Source: Hyparrhenia diplandra
Lineage: Eukaryota; Streptophyta; Magnoliopsida; Poales; Poaceae
Direction of reading: 5' to 3'
Assembly (NCBI GenBank): GCA_015847255.1
Contig: JADLZK010001142.1
Coordinates: 1 to 64,000, forward strand
Length of the DNA: 64,000 nucleotides
This document shows positions 1-11,593 of this stretch, in pieces. The translations under genes were made by a program, and so were the position numbers. Below the pieces are notes generated by a model. It ran no database searches and was not told the origin of the DNA. It saw nothing but the letters and a program-made list of their open reading frames with translations. The stretch's first letter is position 1. Every line of letters starts with the position of its first letter.

Positions 1-14
1 ATATCCGTGCCCGG

Positions 15-1471
15 TGTTGGCGTTTCTTAACGTATGCAGAAGAATCACAAGCGCCGCGGGTGTCGTTATAGCATTTCACGGGAAGTATTCAGGTATCGTA
101 TTTCCACGAGGCGGTTGTGAGATTACTCTCTGAACGAGTCACCCTAGGATAACTATGGGTGGTGAGGTATCTTTATGGGCTCAAACTCTCTAGCAGGGAT
201 CACTTGGCTGTTATGTCCTCACTTCGGGCACCGGCCCACGCCCAAAAGGACGTGTCCGGTAGTAATTGCAATCGCGCCACACCGAACGTGGGGGGGATTA
301 CAAGGACGGACAAGGCTGTCACAACCCGACCGCCTACCCCTCAACCGTGGGATGCGCCTACAAAAGATAGAAAACCCTTAGTCTAGACACCACGTCTACA
401 CTAGTGATTATTACTCTAGCGTGTTAACAAGGCTTACCCGTCCCCGGGGTCCTTCTACCAGAGCACCGCCCCGAAGAAACGACTATCAATCCCGCAAGTC
501 TATAACAGCTAGATAATATGCTTAAGAGTAATAAGCCGAAAGAGGGACACAACCATTCTTACCCAAATGATTAGAAGGTTGTAGAGGTACAAGCGTGGCG
601 GGTGCCGACAAGTCCGACACTCCGGCCACCCAAGATCCACAATGCACCGGGAGGCACACCGGGACTCCATGGAGAAGAGGCCAAGCCCTCTTCTAGCCTT
701 CCCTCTCTCACTCTCCATTTGAACTAATAGGAAGAAGAAGAAGATAGGAGTGGAGTAGGAGCTTCTTCCTCTCTTCTACATTGTGGCTCCTCCTTGTGTT
801 GTGTGGAATTGGTGTGTTGAGGAAGAGGGGGAGAGCCTCCTTTTATAGCTTGGAGAGAGGGGGTCTTTGGAAATGTGCCACCTCCCCCCATAATGACAAA
901 ACCGACCAAAGAATGACGGTTTCCAGGTACAATGAACCTGGTCCATGCCACCACCGACGTTCTCTGGTTGAATGCAACCGCCCTCGAGAAAGGTGGGCCC
1001 GGTTGGCGACCACCGTGGTCTTGGGGCGCACCCTAAGGTCTTGGCGCGCACCAAGATGTGGGCCGTTTGGGCTGAAATTTTGTGAGCACGTCGGTTTTAG
1101 TCGTTAGCTCCGTTTTGGCGGGTGGTACACCGAAAACGGAGTCCGTTGAAATACTAAACCCTTGTCATGTGGCCCAATATGATTTCATGTTGGTTTTGGA
1201 CCTTGACCTTTTGGGCTTATGTTTGGATATTTGTAATCATATTTCTTGGGCTTTTCTCCTCTTTATCCTTGCTTTGCATTGGGCCATTCTTATCTTGTAT
1301 ATTTTCCTTTGCTTTTGGCCCAATATATATATGTTTTCAACATTGCCCTGCAAAACAAGTGAAGTACCAAAACTTGTGGAAATGGTTAGCTCAAAGCCCT
1401 ATCACTATTGTGTTTTGGTAGTTTTATACTAATGTTGACGGTATAAAATATGTAGTTAACGACCGTCAACA
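15..1471 (-). repeat. 3' LTR of element A
   Basis: It starts TGTTGGCG at 15 and ends GTCAACA at 1471, and aligns along its length with 7135-8583, including the shared right end TATAAAATATGTAGTTAACG. On the minus strand U3 is at the high-coordinate end. The R-U5 part (about 15-830) is the segment that is also conserved in LTRs D, F and I. Scattered small indels separate it from its partner. Confidence 0.9.
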
Positions 1472-1487
1472 AACCCCCCCCACACTT
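1472..1487 (-). promoter_or_regulatory. Polypurine tract of element A
   Basis: Directly beside the inner edge of the left LTR the plus strand reads AACCCCCCCCACACTTAG, which is a TAAGTGTGGGGGGGGTT tract on the minus strand. This is the position of the plus-strand primer in LTR retrotransposons and fixes the element orientation. Confidence 0.8.
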
Positions 1488-3565
1488 AGTCCTTTGCTCG
1501 TCCGAAAGTGAAGGCTTAGGGACTAAAGTGGTTCAATCTCCAAGATGTAGACCTGCATACAAGTTATTACAGGCCTCACCTGCTTTGTGAGCATTCAAAA
1601 GTGGCTACCAAGTTATCTTGAAGAATTGAGCAATGGAGCGACATGAATTCCTATCTCCTCGCTACTACTCATGTGTAAAGACTTGGTTGATTTTTGAATT
1701 TTTGAAGATAAAATAGTAATGCTCCATGGTTGATTCTCACATAGTCACTCATTTTGTGTTTCCTTGCCAAAGCACTCTTCGCTCTCACTCATCCTATCTT
1801 TTTGCAGGGTTTTGTGGATCTTTGGAGTGGAGTGTTGCATACGTACCTCTGTATGTTTTGTCGGGTCAAGCTCCGGATCATTGGAGGGAAGTGCCATACT
1901 CCTAGATCGAAATGTGCAAAAGTGTGTGGAAAATATTTTTGGTATTTTTGTGGTTACTCCTTGACTCATGATCTCTCTTTTCTTTTTGTATGCTTTTGGA
2001 GAAATACTGAGGCTACTTTTTTTTTTTCTTTTTTTTTTCTTCTTTTGGACGAGTCTTGACTTCCTCGTCGTTTACTCGTGACATTTGTCCATCTTTTCTT
2101 TTTCTCATACTTTTTTCAGAGCCTGTATTCTCTTTTCGCATGATACTTTTTCTGATAATAAGAGATGATCATGGTATAACATGGATGGAGTATTTGTTTG
2201 GTGGATGGTAAGGGTGCATGTTGTGCGCAATTCTCAGTGTGAGAATTGGCGTGTATATGTGGGTGTACGTGTTTTTCGATCTTGGGAGTATGAGCTTCTC
2301 TCAACGCAGATCACAGAGCCTGACAAAACTCAATACAGTAGGAAGTAGCTATAGTGGATATTTATGTCATTATTCAGGCTTTGGTAGGAATTTGTCTAAA
2401 TCAAACCAGGAGCATGCTTTATTTGAATTTTTGAAATAAAACCAAGTCTCATTGCATAAGAGAGCAAGCATCAAGTCATTCTACCATATCTCAAAGCTCA
2501 ATTGTTTAGATGAACATGGGGTCCCTAACAGGTAGTTGCTCATCAAAGTATGGTTTTTGGCGAGGAATAAAGTGTATGCATTCCATGAATCAATTGGTAG
2601 ACTAGAGATGGAGTTTTTTCAAGAAGTTTTGTCTTTTTGATTTGTTCAATTTCAGACCTCAAAACTTATGGAGGATGTGAGAGAGGGAGTAGCACAAACC
2701 ACCATTTGAAGAGGAAGGAGTTAATGGTAGTTGTTCGTCTTGTCCTTCTCCATCGTGAATTGCTCGGTGTTCGTGGATTGTGTTGGGGAGATCTTAGATG
2801 GATGTGATTGTATGCTTGAGGGATCTCCCCACACTTATTCTTGTACCTGGTTTTATTTGAAAACAAGAAAACAAAACAAAAGAAGAAAAAACACATGGCT
2901 CTACCGGCATGAACACCGTGGAGCCTTTATTATGACAACTTTATTTTTATTTTATTTTTATTTTTATTTGTTCACCACAACATCACTCAAGCAAGGCTCA
3001 TATAAAGAAGCAGTGTAAGCATAGCCTTGATTTATCTCCAACATAAGATACTCCCAAGGATCATGACAACAAAACTCTAAGTTCATTAACCAAACTCTGA
3101 CACCATGTCAAGGTTTGATTAAAGGAGATCTTTTTAACCTAAGCACCATGCTTAATTCAAAAGATCTATGAATGCATTTACATATGCATATGTAGACGCA
3201 CCCAAACTCAAAGCATTATCATAACAAGGGAAGCTTAGAGTTTTATCTTCATGAAGACAAAAAAATGAGTGAATGAATTGGTGAACGTTACCTTTGCATA
3301 CACGGATACATTTACCGTCGGCATTTATGGATGAAGCATTGAAATTGTTGCTGCGGTTTGCGTGATGGCTCGGCTTCAGGTGCACCTCAAGGCTTGGCCA
3401 CACACATGACGTGTGCAGGCCATGGGCCTTGATGGTAGTAGCAAAGGATGAGAGAAGAGTCCTTCTTGCTTGTGGTAGCAATGATGGGTGGAGTTAGGCA
3501 GCACTTTGGTATGTATCTTGACCATGCGGGGCCAACCTACTCCCTCTCTCTCTCTTATATTGTTT

Positions 3566-3611
<46 letters not shown>

Positions 3612-4288
3612 TTTTCATCGACACTCTCTTCTATTCCCTTTCTTTTTTTTACTTTCTCTCATCTTCTCTTTTTTTATCTTTTTTTTTACTCTTTTCTCTC
3701 CAATTCTTTTTTTTTTTTTTTTTTTTTTTAGCAAGGCAGGGCTGACATCATCTTTTATTCACCCTCATTTTTTTGTATGATCCCTTGGTGGATGGAACTT
3801 GGGATTGTCACCATCTTCCCCCACACTTAGACTTTTGTGTAAAAGTCAAGTGTGCAAGGTCCGGTCTCCTCTTGAGCATGTTCCATCACCCATGGACATC
3901 ATAACTTTTTTTTTGTGATGTAGCCCTCATGTTCTCAAGCATCACATGCCTCTTTGTTCTTCTTAATCGATCTCCACCTGAAATGGTTAGCGACAAGAAT
4001 ACCCGAAGGTGCATACTAACTTGATAACATGTTCTTGCTTTTATTAGTAAGAAGAGAGAAATACTTTTTGCACTTTTTAATGATAGTCCAGGGTATCTCC
4101 TGGCAGTGCTTCGTTTATGGTCGTAAGCTTGACCGTGGGAAAACATCCTGCAACTGATGGTGGTGAAGTTCCCAGTTTCACCACTAAGAATTTAGCATTA
4201 CGCTCAAGCTGCAAGGTTAGCATCATCATGCTACTACGAGGCTTGCAACCATTCTTAAAAAGGTTTACAAAGAGAACCAAGAGATGGT
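1488..4288. other. Noncoding internal region of element A (3' part)
   Basis: About 2.8 kb without a supportable reading frame. It is AT-rich with T-tracts. Two more CCCCACACTTA motifs (about 2826 and 3821) resemble the polypurine tract. There is also a TA microsatellite. Long PPT-proximal noncoding DNA of this kind is common in Athila/Tat-type elements. The short frames here are low-complexity or chance frames. Confidence 0.7.
3569..3609. repeat. (TA)n microsatellite
   Basis: About 41 bp of uninterrupted TA dinucleotides, followed by T-rich, C/T-rich low-complexity DNA to about 3730 that includes a run of about 20 T. Confidence 0.95.
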
Positions 4289-5655
4289 TGTTGACGTTTC
4301 TTAACGTATGCAGAAGAATCCGCAAGCGCACGGAATTGTCGTTATAACATTTCACCCAGAAGTATTCAGGGTATCGTATTTCCACGAGGAACGGTTATGT
4401 GATTACTCTCTGAACGTAGTCACCCTAGGATAACTATGGGTGGTGAGGTATCTTTATGGGCTCAAACTCTCTAGCGGGGATCACTTGGCTGTTATGTCCT
4501 CACCGGGCACCGGCCCACGCCCAAAGGACGGTGTCCGGCAATTTGCACCGCGCCACACCCGAACGTGGGGGATTACAAAGGGACGAACAAGGCTGTCACA
4601 ACCCAGCCGCCTACCCCCTCAACCGTGGGATGCGCCACAAAAGATAGAAAACCCTTAGCCTAGACACCACGTCTACACTAGTGGTTATTACTCTGGCGTG
4701 TCGACAAGGCTTACCCGTCCCCGGGGTCCTTCTACCAGAGTACCGCCCCGAAGGAACGACTATCAATCCCGCAATTCTATAACAGCTAGATAATATGCTT
4801 AAGAGTAACAAGCCGAAAGAGGGACACAACCATTCTTACCCAAATGATTAGAAGGTTGTAGAGGTACAAGCGTGGCGGGTGCCGACAAGTCCGGCACTCC
4901 GGCCACCCGAGATCCGCGATGCACCGGGGGTACACCGGGACTCCATGGAGAAGAGGCCAAGCCCTCTTCTAGCCTTCCCTCTCTCACTCTCCATTATAAC
5001 TAAGAAGGAGAAAGAAGAATAAGATAGGAGTGGAGTGGGAGCTTCTTCCTCTCTTCTACATTGTGGCTCCTCCTTGTGTTGTGTATGGATTGGTGTGTGT
5101 CTCCAATTGAGGTGTGTTGAGTGAGGGAGAGAGGGGACCTATTTATACACATGAGAGAGGTGGCCAAATGACCCTATTACCCCCTAACCGACCTAAGCGG
5201 GGCGTCAGTATCGTGCACCGGCCATCAACCACCGAACCGCCTGATTCTGCACTTAATGTACCGCCTCGAGCAGATCGGGCTCGATCGCCCCTGGGAGGGT
5301 GCGGCCGCACCTTGGGGTGCACCCGCAAGACTTTGGGCTCGGCCCGGTCCGAGCCTCGGCGTCTTGTCTTGAATGGGCTTGAAAAGTTGTAGTGTGGGCT
5401 TGGCCTGGTCCGGTTGTGTCGTTTTGGTCCATTTCCACCCCGGGCTTGTTATCTTCGGGAATGCGCTTTCGGGATGGCGTACTTTGGGACGTATTTCCAC
5501 TGTATTTATTATAAATACTACAAAATACATTTCGAAACACTACAAGTGGAAATATGTTAGTAATAAATGTATATGAGTATAAAAAGGTATAGTTTTACTC
5601 CCTTTATGGTAGTAAGTTGACAGGGGAAAAAATATATCGTTAGTGACCGTCAACA
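4289..5655 (-). mobile_element. Solo LTR F, nested in element A; mosaic of A-like and D-like LTR
   Basis: It begins TGTTGACG and ends GTCAACA, flanked by a perfect TSD ATGGT (4284-4288 and 5656-5660), with no internal region. It is therefore a solo LTR, probably left by recombination between the two LTRs of a complete insertion. The low-coordinate part (R-U5, 4289 to about 5100) follows the LTR of element A. The high-coordinate part (U3, about 5110-5655), including the GTGTATAAATAGG-type TATA box near 5139-5150, follows the LTR of element D. Confidence 0.9.
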
Positions 5656-5660
5656 ATGGT

Positions 5661-7104
5661 TGTAATTTTCGTGGAAGCACTCGGCTAGAAGCAAGACAAA
5701 CTCAAGACGACCCAAAGGTGAGCATGTAAGAAGTCTCAATTGACAACTTGTTATGCTCAAAAATAAATTTCTGCTTGGTCTCAAGAGTTGTTGTTTCGTA
5801 CATGTCCATGGCATATGAGGTTTTATCCTCAAAAGATGTGTCATGAAGGACGAACGTTGAATCTTGACCATTGTCGATAACAACGTTTTGTTGGCCGAGA
5901 GGGACATGACTTGTGTTCGGTGAGAGCGACAGGTGTTTCGTTTTTCGAGATGTGGAAACAACTTAGGTGAAATGAGTAGAGTTATGAACTTCACCTCCTC
6001 GAGCGGGTTTTGGTTGGGAAGATGCTTTGCCTTTGGAATGTCTAGGTGAGAGGCGGAAGCAATCTTTCCCAACTTCTCATCATGGCTTCCCTCTATAGGT
6101 TTTTGTGAAAAGCTTTTTCGATAGGGGTAGCCTATGAGAAGATTGAAGTCAAGGATGGGATAGATATGCAAGTCTAAAGCGCACCTCGGTTTACGAGGTT
6201 CCGTCATCATCCTTGAATTCAATCGCGAACTCCGAAGGACGAAGCATTCCTTCCTTCAGTGTTCGTGGTTCGGGAGAGGGCTCAACAGTCGGTTCCAATG
6301 GCGGTACGGGGAATGGCTCGACTGATGAGAGCTCCTCAACGCTTGACATGCGCTTAATGTGGAGGGGATTAGGTTCTACAACGGGAGAAGCAAGCTTCTC
6401 TAGAATGTGTTCAAGGATTTTCCTATGTTCCGTTGTAGGTTTGCGTGCAAACGACCCTCCAACAGTCATGTCAAGGCATAGGGCAGCATCTATGTCAAGA
6501 CCCGAACAAAAGATATGCAAAAGCACACTATCAGGTAATGACAAATCTAGGCCAACATGTATAAAAATTATAAACCTAGCCTAGGCTGCACCTATGGACT
6601 CCTTCTCATCCTACTTGAGATTGAGAGTTGTCCTTGGTAGGCATTGATGGGGAAGAATGCTAGACAAAAATTGTCTTTGAGTTCTTCTCAGTCCCCATTC
6701 AAACTTCCTACGACAATAGTGTACTATTATTTTGCTTTTCCCTATGAGGGAGAGCAGAAACAAATTCCACATGTGAATTTCTTGGATCATGCCAGAATTT
6801 GAGGCATGATCAAAATTCCTCGAAATCTTGTAGGTGGCAACATAGATTTTCAAAATGGTCACCGAGAGATGGAGTGCCCGAACCAAAAGGTTTTTTTCTT
6901 TAAATTTAGGGTGGAGTTCATGGCCTGGTTGAAAATTTTGATTTTGAAAAAGATTTTGGCCCTGTGAACTCCCCCTTTGGAGAAGCAGATAGATTTTGAA
7001 ATTTGGAGGATGCTTCAATTTGGAAAAAGGTAAAATAAATAACTATTTTTGTTTTTTTTTGGATACAACACACGGGTGCTCTAGGCTCAGAGAGAATTAC
7101 GACT
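5661..7104 (-). pseudogene. Degenerate gag/protease-like region of element A
   Basis: Read on the minus strand, several overlapping frames together resemble the gag-derived protein of non-autonomous Athila/Tat-like grass elements. The clearest piece (6544-6191) contains LPDSVLLHIFCSGLDI followed by CLDMTVGGSF, an acidic Pro/Glu-rich stretch and EFAIEFKDDDGTS. A later piece (6222-5650) contains LDFNLLIGYPYRKSF and HLDIPKAKHLPNQNP, which I recognise from rice elements of this kind and which resembles the end of a retroviral-type aspartic protease domain. The N-terminal capsid-like part (7018-6611) is barely readable. Frames break repeatedly, so no intact product is expected. The family assignment is from memory of similar proteins, not from a search. 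Confidence 0.65.
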
Positions 7105-7108
7105 ACCG

Positions 7109-7126
7109 TCCCCGGCAACGGCGCCA
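7109..7126 (-). other. Primer-binding site of element A (tRNA-Asp type)
   Basis: The minus strand reads TGGCGCCGTTGCCGGGGA, complementary to the 3' end of plant tRNA-Asp(GUC), eight bases inside the 5' LTR. The same site occurs in element D (27045-27062). Confidence 0.9.
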
Positions 7127-7134
7127 GAAATGCT

Positions 7135-8583
7135 TGTTGACATTTCTTAACGTATGCAGAAGAATCCGCAAGCGCACGGAATTGTCGTTATAGCATTTCA
7201 CCCGGAAGTATTCAGGGTATCGTATTTCCACGAGGAAGGGTTGTGAGATTACTCTCTCGAGCGAGAGTCACCCTAGGATAACTATGGGTGGTGAGGTATC
7301 TTTATGGGCTCAAACTCTCTAGCGGGGATCACTTGGTCGTTATGTCCTCACTTCGGGCACCGGCCCACGCCCAAAGGGCGGTGTCCAGGCAATTTGCACC
7401 GCGCCACACCCGAACGTGGGGGATTACAAGGGACGGACAAGGCTGTCACAACCCAGCCGCCTACCCCCTCAACCGTGGGATGCGCCACAAAAGATAGAAA
7501 ACCCTTAGTCTAGACACCACGTCTACACTAGTGATTATTACTCTAGCGTGTTAACAAGGCTTACCCGTCCCCGGGTCCTTCTACCGAGCACCGCCCGAAG
7601 GAACGACTATCAATCCCGCAAGTCTATACTTGACTAGATAATATGCTTAAGAGTAATAAGCCGAAAGAGGGACACAACCATTCTTACCCAAATGATTAGA
7701 AGGTTGTAGAGGTACAAGCGTGGCGGGTGCCGACAAGTCCGGCACTCCGGCCACCCAAGATCCGCAATGCACCGGGAGGCACACCGGGACTCCATGGAGA
7801 AGAGGCCAAGCCCTCTTCTAGCCTTCCCTCTCTCACTCTCCATTTGAACTAAGAGGAAGAAGAAGAAGATAGGAGTGGAGTAGGAGCTTCTTCCTCTCTT
7901 CTACATTGTGGCTCCTCCTTGTGTTGTGTGGAATTGGTGTGTTGAGGAAGAGGGGGAGAGCCTCCTTTTATAGCTTGGAGAGAGGGGGCCTTTGGAAATG
8001 TGCCACCGCCCCCCATAATGACAAAACCGACCAAAGAATGACGGTTTCCAGGTACAATGAACCTGGGCCATGCCACCACCGACGTTCTACGGTTGAATGC
8101 AACCGCCTCGAGAAAGGTGGGCCCGGTTGGCGACCACCGTGGTGCGGGCGCACCCTAAGGTCTTGGGCGCACCAAGATGGGCCGTTTGGGCTGAAATTTT
8201 GTGAGCACGTCGGTTTCGTCGTTAGCTCCGTTTTTGGCGGGTGGTACAGCGAAAACGGTTGAAATACTAAACCCTTGTCATGTGGCCCAATATGATTTCA
8301 TGTTGGTTTTGGACCTTGACCTTTTGGGCTTATGTTTGGATATTTGTAATCATATTTCTTGGGCTTTTCTCCTCTTTATCCTTGCTTTGCATTGGGCATT
8401 CTTATCTTGTATATTTTCCTTTGCTTTTGGCCCAATATATATATGTTTTCAACATTGCCCTGCAAAACAAGTGAAGTACCAAAACTTGTGGAAATGGTTA
8501 GCTCAAAGCCCTATCACTATTGTGTTTTGGTAGTTTTATACTAATGTTGACGGTATAAAATATGTAGTTAACGACCGTCAACA
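7135..8583 (-). repeat. 5' LTR of element A
   Basis: 1,449 bp, TGTTGACA at 7135 to GTCAACA at 8583, followed by the TSD CCCGG. A minus-strand TATA box CTATAAAAGG lies at 7964-7973, which places U3 at about 7940-8583 and R-U5 at 7135-7940. Confidence 0.92.
7964..7973 (-). promoter_or_regulatory. TATA box of the element A LTR promoter
   Basis: CTATAAAAGG on the minus strand, inside the 5' LTR. The same box occurs in the 3' LTR near 840. Transcription would start roughly 25-35 bp toward lower coordinates. This is an inference from box position only. Confidence 0.6.
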
Positions 8584-8588
8584 CCCGG

Positions 8589-8768
8589 CTCGATGGCGGA
8601 AGCAAGACAGCAAAGACGACGTATACGTAGGTGGATCACACCTATACATATGTACAAGATGCCGACCAGCAAGGCTACATACACCAAACAAGGCCAATGG
8701 CGTGCAATCTCCAACGACAAGCATACATGCATACACATGCAGGATCTTGGCTTCGTGAAGATACATGG
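8589..8768 (+). mobile_element. Fragment of host element E between insertions A and B
   Basis: 180 bp of DNA bounded by the TSD copies of A (CCCGG) and B (CATGG). Together with 1-9, 18837-20015 and 28746-29513 it reconstructs the continuous 3' end of one older element. No reading frame is supportable. Confidence 0.7.
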
Positions 8769-9149
8769 TGTTAGGATCCGCAAGGATCACCAACGATAAC
8801 TGGATGGATTGGAAAGGGTAGAGAAGAATTGGGGATCGGGAAGCAGGAATTCAGAGGAGGACGAACGACGATGGTTTATTCAGAGAGGGAAAACAGAGTT
8901 TGATTAAAATTGTTCGATGCCTTCACCGACAAGTCGACTCGACGCTTAAGTACCAACTAACTAGGCCATGGGCCGACTCAGCAACACAATAACGGCCTAA
9001 GGCCCAAACACACATCACGGCCTCTGGCCCAACCTCTACCTCTAGACAAGATATATGAAACACCACTGTTCCTCATCACTTTGCCGTTGTCAGATAATCT
9101 TCAGAGTTAGCCACCGATCCCAGGCTTGATCTCGGTCAGGTTCCTGACA
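8769..9149 (-). repeat. 3' LTR of element B
   Basis: 381 bp, TGTTAGGATCC to TTCCTGACA. It differs from the right LTR by 7 substitutions and no indels by my alignment (about 98.2% identity). Confidence 0.95.
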
Positions 9150-9650
9150 TTGCCCCCTTTTTGAATTCCAGCTTGACCCCAAGCTGGGCATGTAGGAAAG
9201 GTTCTGAGAATATGTGAAACCTCCTCCCATGTCACCAGCTTGGATGGCATATCTTGCCACTGCACTTGGACTTGATGTAGAATGGAACACCCTTTCTGAA
9301 TAGAGCGCCTGTCAACCACTTGCAAAGGTTGAACTGAACTCACAATCCCAGTAGCTTCAGGTAAATCAGAAATAGATTCTTCTAGTTGCATAGACTGAGG
9401 AATATGCATTTTCAGTTGTGAGACATGAATTACTGGATGAATCTTAGCTTCAGGTGGCAACTATAACTTGTAAGCCACTTCCCCCACCCTAGCTAACACC
9501 TGAAAGGGACCATAGTACTTGAACAGTAGCTTGCTGTTACCTCGAGGAGCTACTGAAGATTGAATATAAGGTTGCAACTTAAGATATACCCAATCCCCTA
9601 CTGCAAAACTGCCTCTCAGACCTGAGCTTATCTACCTGAAATTTCATTCT
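9107..9650 (-). pseudogene. Integrase C-terminus and chromodomain of element B
   Basis: After the integrase core the minus strand reads RMKFQVDK, then after a one-base frameshift AVGDWVYLKLQPY, then FHVSQLK-like IHVSQLKMHIP, and then a chromodomain around residues PLQVVDRRSIQKG to VQWQDMPSKLVTWEE. In chromoviruses this domain is thought to tether the integration complex to modified chromatin. The C-terminal frame runs on into the LTR. Two amber codons (TAG at 9651-9653 and 9461-9463) interrupt it, both where glutamine is expected (RAQ-Q-RMK and YKL-Q-LPPE). Confidence 0.85.
9150..9163 (-). promoter_or_regulatory. Polypurine tract of element B
   Basis: The minus strand reads AAAAAGGGGGCAA immediately before TGTCAGG of the 3' LTR. 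This is a canonical plus-strand primer and it fixes the orientation. Confidence 0.9.
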
Positions 9651-9653
9651 CTA

Positions 9654-10535
9654 TTGAGCTCGATGCAAGTGATGGCTCAAGACTTCATTTAGCAGATTCT
9701 TCTCCAACAACCATTGTTCTAAATCAGGACAGTGGATATGAACCGGGCTAGGAATGCCAAATGTCCTTGGAGTATAACCATACAAGGCTTGAAATGGAGA
9801 CATTGTCAGAGCTGAGTGGTAGCTGGTATTATACCAATATTCTGCCATTGTCAACCACTTACTCCACTGCCTAGGACAAGCATTCACACTACATCTCAAA
9901 AATGTCTCCAAGCACTGATTTAACCTCTCGGTCTGCCCATCTGTCTCAGGATGATGTGAAGAACTCATAAGCAACTGCACATCAGCCAATCGAAACAACT
10001 CATCCCAGAAATTACTTGTAAAGATGGCATCTTGATCAGACACCAGTTTGAGTGGCATTCCATGCAACTTGTACACATTATCAAAGAATGCCTGGGCAAC
10101 CTGTAGAGCATTGTATGGATGACTAAGAGGTATAAAATGGCCATACTTGGTAAATTTGTCAATAACCACCAAAATCGAGTCAAATCTCTGAGATTTGGGT
10201 AAACCCTCAATGAAATCCATACAGACCACCTGCCAGGCCTGATCAGGTACAGGTAATGGCTGTAAAAGCCCAGGTAACTTCTGATGATCTACTTTAGCTT
10301 GCTGACAGGTTGGACATTCCTTGACAAACTGCTTAATCATCTGCTTCATATTTGGCCAAGTGAATAACTATTTGATTCTATGATAAGTTGGCAGGTATCC
10401 AGAATGGCCTCCAACTGCAGTTTGATGCACAACTTGAATAATATGCCTTTGGGCCAGCTCATTTTCTCCCAACCAGATCTTCCCATTCAATCTAATTATT
10501 CCATCTTGCAAACTGAATCCAGTTTCTAGAATCTA
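9654..10535 (-). pseudogene. Integrase (zinc-binding and catalytic core) of element B
   Basis: Integrase joins element cDNA to host DNA. The zinc-binding part is readable as VVHQTAVGGHSGYLPTYHR, then NMKQMIKQFVKECPTCQQAK, so both His and both Cys are kept. The catalytic core keeps all three acidic residues: Asp in CMDFIEGLPKS, Asp in KLVSDQDAIF, and Glu in ETDGQTERLNQ. Domain order and spacing are normal for gypsy elements. Two in-frame TAG codons (10533-10535 and 10368-10370) lie before and inside the zinc-binding part, the second in RIK-stop-LFTWPN where glutamine is usual. The core (10349-9651) is otherwise open, so decay is recent. Confidence 0.9.
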
Positions 10536-11189
10536 GCCTTCAATCAACTTATCTAGCAACTTAATAGCAGTGTCACTGTCACTATAGCCCAACTTAATTT
10601 TTTGTAACCACTCAGCCTTCATAGCAGAAATGCCAAATACAGGAGCATCTTCTGGGACTCTAGATAGAGCATCAGCAGCCAAATTAGTATTGCCCTTCTT
10701 ATATATCACTTTATAATCCAAATCCATGAGCTTCAACACAGCTTTCAACTGAAGCTTATTGGTCACCCTTTGCTCACTAATATAAGCCAGACTCCTATGA
10801 TCAGTTTTGATAACAAACTGTTGATTTTGCAAATAAGATCTCCACTTATCCACTGCTAGCAAAATGGTCATACACTCTTTCTCATAAGTGGATCTGGACT
10901 GATCTCTAGCACAAACAGCCTTGCTCAAATAAGCAATTGGGTGATTATCCTGCATTAAGACAACACCAAAACCCATATCGGATGCATCGGTTTCGATGAC
11001 AAAGGTCTTGTCAAAATTTGGCAAAGTGCGAGCGGGGGGAGCTGAAATGAGGCCTTGCTTCAATATCGGCGGTTTCAATTTGTTCGATCCACTTATACAA
11101 AGCCTCCCTTTTTCAACAACTCGAGTCAAAGGTCGGCTCAGGACCCCATAATTCTTCACAAATCTTCTATAATAACCAGTAAGACCCAA
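10533..11189 (-). CDS. RNase H domain and RT connection of element B (fragment of the polyprotein)
   Basis: This open stretch begins at GLTGYYRRFVKNYG, the end of the RT thumb/connection, and continues into RNase H, which removes the RNA strand during reverse transcription. Catalytic acidic residues are visible: Asp in VIETDASDMG, Glu in STYEKECMTI, Asp in VIKTDHRSLAY and Asp in NLAADALSRVP. It is in a different frame from the upstream RT piece. The shift falls at a run of eight A on the plus strand near 11189, so it may be a homopolymer error. It ends at an amber codon. Confidence 0.88.
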   Translation of the reverse strand: MGLTGYYRRFVKNYGVLSRPLTRVVEKGRLCISGSNKLKPPILKQGLISAPPARTLPNFDKTFVIETDASDMGFGVVLMQDNHPIAYLSKAVCARDQSRSTYEKECMTILLAVDKWRSYLQNQQFVIKTDHRSLAYISEQRVTNKLQLKAVLKLMDLDYKVIYKKGNTNLAADALSRVPEDAPVFGISAMKAEWLQKIKLGYSDSDTAIKLLDKLIEG

Positions 11190-11593
11190 AAAAAACCCCT
11201 CAATTCCTTCAGATTCTTAGGCCTGGGCCAATTCTGAACAGCCTGAACCTTTGCTTGCTCAGTAGAAACCCCTTGAGCTGAAATAACATGGCCCAAATAC
11301 TCAATTTCCTGCTGAGCAAAAGAACACTTTGATTTCTTGACAAAAAACTTGTGCTGCCTCAACACCTGAAACACTTGATGTAATAAGGCCACATGCTCCT
11401 CAAGGGTAGAGGAATAAACCAGAATATCATCCATGAATACCAAAATACCCTTCCTCAACAAATGAGCAAATATCAAGTTCATAATACTTTGGAAGGTAGT
11501 TGGGGCATTTGTTAAGCCAAAGGGCATCACCATGAACTCATATAGTCCTTCATGAGTTTTAAATGCAGTTTTATAGGTATCTTCCTTGCTCAA
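11156..11593 (-). CDS. Reverse transcriptase palm, C-terminal half, of element B (fragment)
   Basis: It contains TYKTAFKTHEGLYEFMVMPF, FGLTNAPTTFQS and the catalytic box VFMDDILVYS (the YxDD motif in FMDD form), then KCSFAQQEIEYLGHVIS and QNWPRPKNLKELRGF. These are the central motifs of gypsy RT. The frame differs from the upstream piece because of a deletion between PVVEELL and DFRAGYHQ near 11620, which removes about a dozen residues that families usually have there. Confidence 0.9.
   Translation of the reverse strand: MSKEDTYKTAFKTHEGLYEFMVMPFGLTNAPTTFQSIMNLIFAHLLRKGILVFMDDILVYSSTLEEHVALLHQVFQVLRQHKFFVKKSKCSFAQQEIEYLGHVISAQGVSTEQAKVQAVQNWPRPKNLKELRGFFWVLLVIIEDL

Larger units (their letters stand above)
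15..8583 (-). mobile_element. Element A: Athila/Tat-like LTR retrotransposon, non-autonomous
   Basis: Two related LTRs (15-1471 and 7135-8583) begin TGTTG and end CAACA, and they are flanked by the perfect 5-bp target-site duplication CCCGG (10-14 and 8584-8588). The tRNA-Asp-type primer site lies just left of the right LTR and the G-rich polypurine tract just right of the left LTR, so the element reads on the minus strand. Its own internal DNA is about 4.3 kb once the nested solo LTR (4289-5655) is removed. It holds a decayed gag/protease-like region and a long noncoding stretch. No reverse transcriptase or integrase motif is visible, so it would depend on enzymes from a relative. It sits in element E. 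Confidence 0.92.

Noticed and set aside
3448..3780. 110-codon plus-strand frame
   Set aside because: It translates the TA microsatellite and T-rich tracts into Ile/Tyr/Phe runs. It is antisense to element A.
7109..7126. tRNA gene suggested by the tRNA-Asp-like sequence
   Set aside because: Only the 3' 18 bases of the tRNA are matched, in the complement, exactly where a primer-binding site belongs. The same holds at 27045-27062.
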